Positions 28,498-36,352 of a stretch of 64,000 nucleotides of DNA are shown one piece after another. Source of the DNA: Salipiger abyssi (GTDB lineage Bacteria > Pseudomonadota > Alphaproteobacteria > Rhodobacterales > Rhodobacteraceae); contig NZ_CP015093.1 in the NCBI RefSeq assembly GCF_001975705.1, positions 2,170,001 through 2,234,000 on the forward strand, written 5' to 3'. Numbering within the stretch: the first letter of the stretch is position 1; each line of letters opens with the position of its first letter. The translations under genes and the position numbers were made by a program. The notes beneath the pieces are model-generated. The model searched no databases. It was given only the letters and a program-made list of their open reading frames with translations, and had not been told where the DNA came from.

Positions 28498-28661
28498 TCG
28501 GCTTCACCCCTGAACAGGTGGACCGGATGAGTCTGTGGGAATTGCTCGCGTGCCTTGACGGCTATGCGGGTGCGCATGGCGGCAAGAAGCCGCCCGGCGG
28601 CGGTGGCGGCGGTGACATAAGCGAGGATCGCATGCGCGATCTCGGGATCGAGGGCTTCTGA
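28416..28661 (+). CDS. tail assembly chaperone -1 frameshift extension
   Basis: Open -1 frame from 28416 to TGA 28661. Its conserved-looking core (KWRFSKLYGNGAVVGFTPEQ, VDRMSLWELLACLDGY) starts well before the first ATG in frame (28527), so it is best explained as a fusion tail made by -1 slippage. Candidate slip sites are the G5 runs at 28422-28426 and 28434-28438, where the zero-frame GGG codon can re-pair. The end is Gly-rich then DISEDRMRDLGIEGF. The stop overlaps the tape measure start. Confidence 0.65.
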   Translation, partial: PGGGGAGGDGDSPGKWRFSKLYGNGAVVGFTPEQVDRMSLWELLACLDGYAGAHGGKKPPGGGGGGDISEDRMRDLGIEGF

Positions 28662-31600
28662 TGGCTGAAACAGTAGCAGACGACGCGATGCTCGTCGAAA
28701 TGGGCTTGACGGAGCGGGAATATCTCCAGGCCCTCAAGCGGATCGAGCAGCAGACTGTGCGCTCTGCGAAGAAAGCGGAAACCGCGTTCAAGGCCGCGAA
28801 CAAGAACACGGCGCGCAGCTTCGACACCGCGAACAAGAGCGCATCCAAGTTTTCGAGCCATGGGCTGCGGCAGACCACCATGCAGCTTTCGCAGGTGGCG
28901 CAGCAGGGGGCGGCGACGGGCAATTACCTGCAAGCCCTCGCGATCCAGCTTCCTGACCTTGCGCTCGGGCTTGGTACGGTCGGTATCGCTGCGGGTGCAC
29001 TTGTCGGCGCGCTGGCGCCGATGGCGCTGGAAATGCTTCAAACCGGAGATGCGTCCAAGGAGCTTGAGGACGCGATGGACGACCTTGCGGATGCGGTGAA
29101 GCGCGTGCAGTCGGCGCAGTCGGATTTGTCCATGTCGCCGCTGGATCTGCGGGTTGAGTATGGCGAGCTGGATCAGGCGGCACGCAGAATTCAGGAGATT
29201 GAAGCGGGAATCGCGAACATGCGTGCGACCCGAGAGCTGAACAATGCGACTTCGCAGGTTGCCGAAGGGATGGGCTTGGGGCCGGTCTTCACGCAAGACC
29301 CCCGCGCGGTGGCGGATAGCATTGCGGCGGTTCAGAGCCTTCGGGAAGAGCGCGCAAGGCTCGACAGCAGCGTTTCCCAGATGAGCGACCGCGAGTTCGC
29401 GGCGGCAAACGCTCGGGTGCGCGAAATCCAAGACGAGATCAAGGCCTTGCGCGAAGTCGAAAAAGGCGTCGGATCACTGGCCGAAAGTCTCGGGCTGACA
29501 GAGGATCAGGCGCGGCAGGTTGCCGTCCAGTTTGCCGAGATTGGCGAAATGGAGGACATGCGCACCAGAGCTGAGGCAATGGAGCAGCTTGCCAGCTTCA
29601 TCTTTGCATCTTCGCAGAACCTCTCCGAAGCGGACAGCAAGGCGAGCGCGCTCTATGACAGCCTGTTACGCGCAGCAGAGGCCGCTCTCCAACTTTCCAA
29701 GGCTGACGTTGGCAAGGGCCTTGAGGGCAGCGCGGACGCTTCGGCCCGCGCCCAAGCCCGCGTCCGCAAGGAATACGCCCGCACCACCGCCGAGCTGGAA
29801 AAGCTGGCGAAGGACCGCGAGACGGCAGAGGCCGGGCTTGCGAAAGCGATGGAAGACGGCGCTGACGATGCTGCCGCAGCCTTCCGCGAGGCAATCGACA
29901 CCATCGACGCCGAGGTGTCCGGCCTGATCGGCGCAGAGCGGTCTATCAAGGATATGACAGACGAGCTGGACGCCCTGACCAAGGGCCTTGATCTGGTCGA
30001 GTTCGACGGCGAGGACGCGGTGCGCGCGGCCATCGAGGAAATGCGCAAGCAGCTTGAGGAAGCCGAAAAGGGCGTGGACAAGCTGAACGGTGCCGATCTG
30101 AAAAAGCTGGAAACCGGCTTTTCCGGGCTGCTGTCCTTCATGGATCGCTTTCTGTCAAAGATCGGCATGGCAGCCGATGAGCTTGGCGACCTCAAGGTGC
30201 CGACGGCGGGCGAGTTCGAAGCCCGCTATGTGCAGCGTGCCGTATCGGGCGCGGGCAGTGCAGATGAGGAGCTTGTGCGCGCGGTCGTTGCCGTCGCAGA
30301 TCAACTCGGGATCGCGGCGAAAGACCTTCTGACGGTCATGAGCTACGAGACTGGCGGGACGTTCAGCACGTCCATTGCGAACCCGACGACCGGAGCAACT
30401 GGCCTTATCCAGTTCATGCCGGACAATCTGAAGCGGTACGGCGTGAATGCGCAGAGCAGCATCACGGATCAGGTTATTGCCTCGGGGCAATACCTTGCCG
30501 ATGCGGGCGTGAAGGCGGGAGATAACCTGCTCCGCATCTACGCCGCGATCAACGCTGGATCGCCGGATAAGATCTATGCCTCTGACGCCAAGAATGGGGG
30601 CGCCCCTGGCACCGTGCTCGACAAGGTGCAAGGTCAAATGAGCGCTCACGAAGCCCGCGCCACGGGTCTTCTTGCCGCCTATGGCGGTGCGGTCGAGGAG
30701 GAAACGAAAGCGATCAGTGATCGCGAGAAGGCGCTGAAGGAGGAAATCAAGACCCGCAAAGAAAACCTGCGCGTGCGCGAGGACTTGGTTGCCGCGGCAC
30801 AGCGCAGCACCACGGACGCTGAGCTTGAGGAGCAGCTTGTCGGGAAGAGCGCGGAAGAGCAGGCCCGGCTGCGCACCGAGTACATGCTCACGCAGCAGGC
30901 CAAACGCGATGGGATCGACCTCAACGAGAAGCTGGCAGGATCTGAAAAGACGGTCGCGGAAGAGATCCGCGCAACAGCTGCTGCGGTCGGGGAATACGTC
31001 GCGGAGAGTGAACGGCGGCAGGCGGCTCTCGACAAGACCGCTGAGAAGACCGCATTTCTGGCCCAGACGCAGGAGCAGCTTGAAAGCGGTATTGCCCGCG
31101 CGATTGTCGCCGGGGAAGGGTTTGCGGACGTTCTGGCGAACATCGCGCAGATGCTGGCAGAGGCGGCATTGCAGGCGGCGCTGTTTGGAAGTGGTCCCTT
31201 CGGCTCCGGCGGCGGTCTTTTTGGTGGGATTACCTCGGCGATCTTTGGCGGTTTTTCGAGCGGCGGATACACCGGGCCGGGCGGCAAGTACCAACCTGCT
31301 GGCGTAGTGCACAAGGGTGAGGTTGTGTGGTCCCAGAGTGACGTGTCTCGGGCTGGCGGGGTTTCTGCGGTCGAGGCTATGCGACTCGGGCGCCCTGGGT
31401 ACGCCTCTGGTGGGATAGTGGGAGGCCTGAGTGGCGCCATGGTTCCTGTGGGGGCTCTGAACCGACCCGTGATTGGCGCTTCTGATGCCGGTGGTGGCGG
31501 CTTCCAATTCTCGCAAAGGATCATCAATCAGTCGGGCGTCAAGATCGAGACACGCGAGCGCGAGACACCGGCAGGTCGGGTTCAGGATATGATCATCTCT

Positions 31601-31690
31601 GATGCCGTGAGCAGGGGAATGACCGCACCGGGCGGCAAGGCCAAGCGTCTTCTGGACGCTCGCGCGCCGCAGGGCATTACGCGCCGATGA
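28661..31690 (+). CDS. tail tape measure protein with embedded lysozyme-like domain
   Basis: 1009 residues. Long helical/coiled-coil regions throughout and a hydrophobic stretch near 110-130 (LGLGTVGIAAGALVGALAPM). At about 543-660 a lysozyme-like transglycosylase domain is embedded: LTVMSYETGGTFSTSIANPT (catalytic Glu), ATGLIQFMPDNLKRYGV. The Gly-rich C-terminus has SGGYTGPGGKYQPAGVVHKG, a motif common to tape measure ends. It sets tail length and may locally cut peptidoglycan during injection. Confidence 0.9.
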   Translation: MAETVADDAMLVEMGLTEREYLQALKRIEQQTVRSAKKAETAFKAANKNTARSFDTANKSASKFSSHGLRQTTMQLSQVAQQGAATGNYLQALAIQLPDLALGLGTVGIAAGALVGALAPMALEMLQTGDASKELEDAMDDLADAVKRVQSAQSDLSMSPLDLRVEYGELDQAARRIQEIEAGIANMRATRELNNATSQVAEGMGLGPVFTQDPRAVADSIAAVQSLREERARLDSSVSQMSDREFAAANARVREIQDEIKALREVEKGVGSLAESLGLTEDQARQVAVQFAEIGEMEDMRTRAEAMEQLASFIFASSQNLSEADSKASALYDSLLRAAEAALQLSKADVGKGLEGSADASARAQARVRKEYARTTAELEKLAKDRETAEAGLAKAMEDGADDAAAAFREAIDTIDAEVSGLIGAERSIKDMTDELDALTKGLDLVEFDGEDAVRAAIEEMRKQLEEAEKGVDKLNGADLKKLETGFSGLLSFMDRFLSKIGMAADELGDLKVPTAGEFEARYVQRAVSGAGSADEELVRAVVAVADQLGIAAKDLLTVMSYETGGTFSTSIANPTTGATGLIQFMPDNLKRYGVNAQSSITDQVIASGQYLADAGVKAGDNLLRIYAAINAGSPDKIYASDAKNGGAPGTVLDKVQGQMSAHEARATGLLAAYGGAVEEETKAISDREKALKEEIKTRKENLRVREDLVAAAQRSTTDAELEEQLVGKSAEEQARLRTEYMLTQQAKRDGIDLNEKLAGSEKTVAEEIRATAAAVGEYVAESERRQAALDKTAEKTAFLAQTQEQLESGIARAIVAGEGFADVLANIAQMLAEAALQAALFGSGPFGSGGGLFGGITSAIFGGFSSGGYTGPGGKYQPAGVVHKGEVVWSQSDVSRAGGVSAVEAMRLGRPGYASGGIVGGLSGAMVPVGALNRPVIGASDAGGGGFQFSQRIINQSGVKIETRERETPAGRVQDMIISDAVSRGMTAPGGKAKRLLDARAPQGITRR

Positions 31691-32115
31691 CCTACCCGAC
31701 ATTTCCAACAGACTTGCCGCCACCGATGCCTGAAGAGAATGGCAGCCAGCTTTTCGATGCGCGGCGAATGACAACCTTCGATGCAGGTCCGCCAAAATCT
31801 TCTCTGCGCCATGCAATGGTGCCGCGCACGGTGCGCATGTCTTTCCACCTGCTTACATGGCAGGTCCACGCTTTCAACAGGTTCTATCAGGATACCTGCC
31901 GATATGGATCGGTCATGTTTTGGATGCGTGACTACCGAGTTGATGGAAAGCCGCTGCTGACCTCTGACGGCACGCCCCGGCTCAATTCGCAGGGCGTGCC
32001 GCTGTTGGCGTCGAAGGTGATGCTCTGTGCGTGGGGTGATGAGCCGCCGGTGTTCAGCGGTCCCGTGGTGCGCAGGCAAAACGCTGTCTTTGAAGTCGTG
32101 GAGATGCCCGCATGA
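31687..32115 (+). CDS. distal tail / tail tip protein
   Basis: 142 residues. Contains DARRMTTFDAGPPKSSLRHA, HAFNRFYQDTCRYGSVMFWM and AWGDEPPVFSGPVVRRQNAV. Position right after the tape measure is where tail tip/distal tail proteins lie. ATGA overlaps on both sides. No named family. Confidence 0.65.
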   Translation: MTYPTFPTDLPPPMPEENGSQLFDARRMTTFDAGPPKSSLRHAMVPRTVRMSFHLLTWQVHAFNRFYQDTCRYGSVMFWMRDYRVDGKPLLTSDGTPRLNSQGVPLLASKVMLCAWGDEPPVFSGPVVRRQNAVFEVVEMPA

Positions 32116-32624
32116 GCCGCCCGAGCGCCAGATACCGCCGCGACCAAGCCGCATCGCAGTCGAGCGACCCCAAGGTTGCCCTGTTCGAGTTCAGTCACCC
32201 GGATCTGCCCGAGCCGATCCGGCTGTGTTCTGCCGCCATCGAGGTCATCAGCCGCGATCCGCGCACCTATGGCATCCGGTCGGCCTGGCGGGGCGAGGTG
32301 GCAGCCTACCAGCATGTGGCCTGCGGTGTGACGTTGCCCGGTGACCAGCCGGACGCGCCGGCGGCGGTGTCCCTGACCTTCGACCTGTTCGACGCATCGC
32401 TGCCGGAGCTGCTGCGGTCCTTCTCGACCCGCGCGGACTGTCGCGTGGCGCTGGTCATGGCGAGCGCGCCGGATGTGGTTGAGGCACAGTGGGGGCCGCT
32501 TGACCTCGTGTCGGCTCAGATCGGGGACCGCATCGTTATCAGCGCCAACCGCAAGCGCATTGAGGAGGAGGGCGCGCCCTTCCTGCGTTTCACTCGCACC
32601 ATGTTTCCGGGCCTCTATCGGTGA
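32112..32624 (+). CDS. DUF1833 tail protein
   Basis: 170 residues. VALFEFSHPDLPEPIRLCSA and AAVSLTFDLFDASLPELLRS with the C-terminal FLRFTRTMFPGLYR fit DUF1833, found in tail tip operons of siphoviruses and GTAs. It overlaps the NlpC/P60 gene, which begins with GTG. Confidence 0.75.
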   Translation: MSRPSARYRRDQAASQSSDPKVALFEFSHPDLPEPIRLCSAAIEVISRDPRTYGIRSAWRGEVAAYQHVACGVTLPGDQPDAPAAVSLTFDLFDASLPELLRSFSTRADCRVALVMASAPDVVEAQWGPLDLVSAQIGDRIVISANRKRIEEEGAPFLRFTRTMFPGLYR

Positions 32625-33022
32625 GCTTCTCATCATTCGTCGGCATCCCGCATGTTGACCTCGGACGGGATCGCAGCGGCGCCGACTGCTGGGGTCTGCT
32701 GCGCCTCGTTTATGCCGAGGATCTCGGGATTACGCTGCCGAGCCTGCTCGAGGACTACGCCACCTGCGCTGACCACGCTGTCATCGCCGCGCTGATGGCC
32801 AAGCATGAGCAGGCCGGGCCGTGGCGCCCGGTGGAGCAAATCCAGCCCTATGACCTCCTGCGCTTTCGAGTGGGGCGGCACGACGCGCATGTGGCGGTGG
32901 CAGTGGACCGGCGCCGCATGCTCCACGCGCACGCCGGTCGCCACGCGGTGATCGTGCCCCGCAACACCCCAGAATGGCGCGACCGGTTCACCGGCGCTTT
33001 CCGACATGAGGCCATGCTTTGA
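32621..33022 (+). CDS. NlpC/P60-type tail peptidase
   Basis: 133 residues from GTG 32621. RSGADCWGLLRLVYAED carries the catalytic cysteine; RHDAHVAVAVDRRRMLHAHA contains the catalytic histidine (DAHVAV). Tail-associated NlpC/P60 enzymes cleave peptidoglycan peptides during DNA entry. It overlaps the TTG start of the host-specificity gene by 4 bp. Confidence 0.85.
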   Translation: MSFSSFVGIPHVDLGRDRSGADCWGLLRLVYAEDLGITLPSLLEDYATCADHAVIAALMAKHEQAGPWRPVEQIQPYDLLRFRVGRHDAHVAVAVDRRRMLHAHAGRHAVIVPRNTPEWRDRFTGAFRHEAML

Positions 33023-36000
33023 CCGCAGTCCTTAAATACGATCCGATCAGCAGCCAGCCTGAGCATGTTGGTGACTTCGACGGGCTGAGCGTGGCGCAAC
33101 TGGTCGATGCTGTTCTGCCCGGCGCTGCGCCTGAGCAACTGGACCGCACGCGGGTGCTGCTGGCGCACCGTGACACGCTGGTGATGGTGCCGCAGGATGC
33201 CTGGGCACGGGTGTATCCTCACGCGGGCACGCGGGTGCTGATCCGCACCGCCAGTGGCGATCCGGTCTCGGTTGGGGCGTGGCTGTCCTCAGCCATAGGT
33301 CAGTCGTTTTATTTGGCCACCGGTGCCTCGCTCGGCGGTGCAGCGCTTAACGCGATCCTCGTGGCCGGCGCATTGGCCACCACTGGCCTGCTGGTCGCGG
33401 CTATGGGCGCGTTGATGCCGAAACCGCAGCAGCCCGGAGAGCAGAAGCGCAAGAACAGCTACGCCGCCACCGGCTGGCAGAATGATGCGCCTAGCGAGGA
33501 CCAATGTGTGCCGGTGCCGATGGGCGAGATCCGGGTGGCGCCGTTCTACGCGATGTTTCCCACCAACTACGTGGTGGGAGATGACCTATATATCAGCGCC
33601 ATGTTCTGCCTTGGCGTCGGGCCGCTCAACATCTCGGACATGCGCTTTGGAGATGCATCGGTGGACGATTACCAAGATGTCCAGATCGAGACGCGCAGCG
33701 GTCTGCCGGATGATGTGCCTTTCACGCTGATCCGCAAGCAGTATGTGCCGGAAGACGATGCGTCCGGGTCGGAGTTGCAGCAGCCGGAGGCTCCGCTCGA
33801 TCAGCAGGGCGAACCTATCGAGGGCGAGCCGGAAGAAGAGCAGCCGCAGGTCTACGGCATCGCCAGCCGCGCCACTGGCGTGCGGGTGATCTTCGCGTGG
33901 CGCTCCGGCCTCTATTACCAAAAATCGGACGGCGACACGGGTTACACCACTGTGACCCTGCGCATTGACCAGCGCCGCCGTGGCACGGAAACATGGTCTG
34001 AGGTGGTCACGCTCGAATACCGCAACAACCAGCTAAAGGGCTTCTTCCGCCAGTACGAATGGGATCTTCCGGACCGTGAGCGTTGGGAGGTTCGGATCAC
34101 CAACCTGACAACCAAGGACGGCGGGACGCAGCGCCAGAACACCACCCATATTCATGCGCTCTACAGCATCCGGCCCGAGTACCCGATTGCCACGGATACC
34201 CCGCTGGCGCTGGTCGCGATCAACGCCAAGTCACAGAGCCAGCTCGACGGAACGATCGACAGCTTCAACGCGCTGGTCAGCCGTCCGGTCCAGTCGTGGG
34301 ACGGCTCGGCATGGTCCGAGGCCGTGAGCGATAACCCGGCGGACCTCTACCGCTATGCCCTACAATCAGGCATCCATCCCTACCCGGTGGCGGACGAGGC
34401 GGCCAACCTCGAAGAGATCGAGGAATTTGCCGAGTTCTGCACCACGCAGGGGCTGACCTTCAATGGCGACATTCGCGAGCAGGTGTCTCTGGGGCAGCTG
34501 CTGTCCACGATCTGCGCTGCCGGGCGCGGCGCACCGCATCATGACGGGGCGCAGTGGGGCGTCATCATCGACCGGCCCGCTAACGTGGTGGATCATATCT
34601 CGCCGGTCAGCTCGTGGGGCTTCGAGGCCGATCTGGAATGGCCCGAGTTCCCGCACGCCGTCTGGTTCGAGTTCCAGGACGCCGCCTTCGACCATGAGCC
34701 GGAAACGGTCTACGTCCTCTGGCCGGGACACACCGGGTCGGTGACGCTGACTGAGCAGTGGGAGGTGCCAGGCAAGACCAACCGAACCGAAGCCATGCGC
34801 GAGGTCTATCGGCGCATGCTGGAGGCCATCTACCGCCGCGAGCGCTTCTACGCTCTTCAGGAGGGGCCGGTGCGCCCGGCGCGGCGCGGCGACACGGTGC
34901 TGCTGTCCCAGCCCATCCTGCGCGAGACGCAAGGGTCAGGCCGGATCGTCGCCGTGCGCGACAAGCTGGTGGTGCTCAATAACGCCGTCACGATGGTTGA
35001 GGGGCAATCCTACGTCCTGCGCACCGTTGAGCATGGTGAGGATGAGGATGGGCCGTTCAGCGCCTCGCTGGCCTACCCGGTGATGACGGTGCCAGGGGAG
35101 ACCCGGACGCTTTACGTGACCGGTGACGATGTGCCGTCCGTCGCGCCGCTGGTGGACGGTGAGCCGGATCTGCGCCCGATGTTCGTGTTCGGCCCGGTTG
35201 GCGAGGAGGGTTTCCACTGCCGGGTGGTGGACATCGAGCCGGCGGAGGATATGGCGGTGCGCCTGTCCCTGACCCTAGCGGCGGAAGAGATCGACGCGCT
35301 GGTCGAGGCCTGGGAGCCGGAGGAGTGGTCGCCGATCAGCGGGGTGATCCTGCCGGATTTCCCCGTCACGCTGCCGCCGCTCTTCTGGGGCATCGCCACC
35401 GATGCGCCCGATGTGCCCTTCGGCACGGTCGAATGCCTCGTGCGCGTTTCTGCGCGCGAAGATCCGGCGGAAACCGGCACGCTGCGCGCGATCACCGTGG
35501 AGCATCGTCTGGCCGGAGAAACAACCTGGCAAGCCGCAACGATCCACGGGCCTTCAGGAGCTGTCACCCTTACCTATAACTTGTCGGATCAGATCGAGCT
35601 GCGCCTTGTTGGAGTATCAGCCGGCGGGTCACTTGGGCCGTACAGCGATGCGATTGCATTCACTGTCGGCGATGAATTTGCCCCGCCTTCAGATGCGCCA
35701 GATGTGGGCTCGATCACCGCCGTGTCCGGGCTCGGTCATGTGGCCTTCCAAATCGCTATTGATGAGGGCAGCACTCTGGTGATCTTCAGAACGCCAGATG
35801 GTGACGCATTTGATGTGGTCGCTGACGAGATCGACCGAATTGCGGTGCGCGCCGGGCAGACCCTGTCCTATACCGATGGCGACAGCACCCGCATGTCGAT
35901 CATCGCCGATATCGGCGGGTCGTGGAGCGCCGGCGGCGGCTGGGTTATCTCTGGTAACAGTGCCAGCCACACGCCAGGCAGCGCCTCCAACTTGGAAATT

Positions 36001-36342
36001 TCCGCCGACCTTGAGGCAAGCGAAACCTATAGAGGCGCGGTGACCGTATCGGGGCGCACCGCCGGAAATATCACAGTCAAGCTGACCGGCGGGCAATCGG
36101 CCTCCACCGGCGCGATTTCTGAAAATGGCCAAACGCTGGTCGCGCTTGTCGCTGGCTTTGGCGATGACCGAGTCGAGATCGTCGCATCGGCTGACTTTGA
36201 CGGCAGCGTCTCAGGCGTTTCGCTTTACCGCGAGACGGCAGCCTGTGCCCCGCAGGGCGCGCAAGACTACCGGTTTGCAGTTCTCAACGACGACGACCTT
36301 GGCTCGGACGTTTCCGGGCAAATCACCACCACCATCATTTGA
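33019..36342 (+). CDS. TipJ/gpJ-like host specificity (central fibre) protein
   Basis: 1107 residues. A TTG start at 33019 is inferred from tight coupling. The N-terminal part has a hydrophobic region (AALNAILVAGALATTGLLVA) at about 110-130, then gpJ-like domains (ENSYAATGWQNDAPSE-type block; WRSGLYYQKSDGDTGYTTVT; FNALVSRPVQSWDGSAW; FAEFCTTQGLTFNGDIR). The C-terminal 350 residues contain a fibronectin-III-like part and a galactose-binding-like sandwich (NLEISADLEASETYRGAVTV). It forms the tail tip and receptor-binding hub. Confidence 0.88.
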   Translation: MTAVLKYDPISSQPEHVGDFDGLSVAQLVDAVLPGAAPEQLDRTRVLLAHRDTLVMVPQDAWARVYPHAGTRVLIRTASGDPVSVGAWLSSAIGQSFYLATGASLGGAALNAILVAGALATTGLLVAAMGALMPKPQQPGEQKRKNSYAATGWQNDAPSEDQCVPVPMGEIRVAPFYAMFPTNYVVGDDLYISAMFCLGVGPLNISDMRFGDASVDDYQDVQIETRSGLPDDVPFTLIRKQYVPEDDASGSELQQPEAPLDQQGEPIEGEPEEEQPQVYGIASRATGVRVIFAWRSGLYYQKSDGDTGYTTVTLRIDQRRRGTETWSEVVTLEYRNNQLKGFFRQYEWDLPDRERWEVRITNLTTKDGGTQRQNTTHIHALYSIRPEYPIATDTPLALVAINAKSQSQLDGTIDSFNALVSRPVQSWDGSAWSEAVSDNPADLYRYALQSGIHPYPVADEAANLEEIEEFAEFCTTQGLTFNGDIREQVSLGQLLSTICAAGRGAPHHDGAQWGVIIDRPANVVDHISPVSSWGFEADLEWPEFPHAVWFEFQDAAFDHEPETVYVLWPGHTGSVTLTEQWEVPGKTNRTEAMREVYRRMLEAIYRRERFYALQEGPVRPARRGDTVLLSQPILRETQGSGRIVAVRDKLVVLNNAVTMVEGQSYVLRTVEHGEDEDGPFSASLAYPVMTVPGETRTLYVTGDDVPSVAPLVDGEPDLRPMFVFGPVGEEGFHCRVVDIEPAEDMAVRLSLTLAAEEIDALVEAWEPEEWSPISGVILPDFPVTLPPLFWGIATDAPDVPFGTVECLVRVSAREDPAETGTLRAITVEHRLAGETTWQAATIHGPSGAVTLTYNLSDQIELRLVGVSAGGSLGPYSDAIAFTVGDEFAPPSDAPDVGSITAVSGLGHVAFQIAIDEGSTLVIFRTPDGDAFDVVADEIDRIAVRAGQTLSYTDGDSTRMSIIADIGGSWSAGGGWVISGNSASHTPGSASNLEISADLEASETYRGAVTVSGRTAGNITVKLTGGQSASTGAISENGQTLVALVAGFGDDRVEIVASADFDGSVSGVSLYRETAACAPQGAQDYRFAVLNDDDLGSDVSGQITTTII

Positions 36343-36352
36343 GGCAAACACC

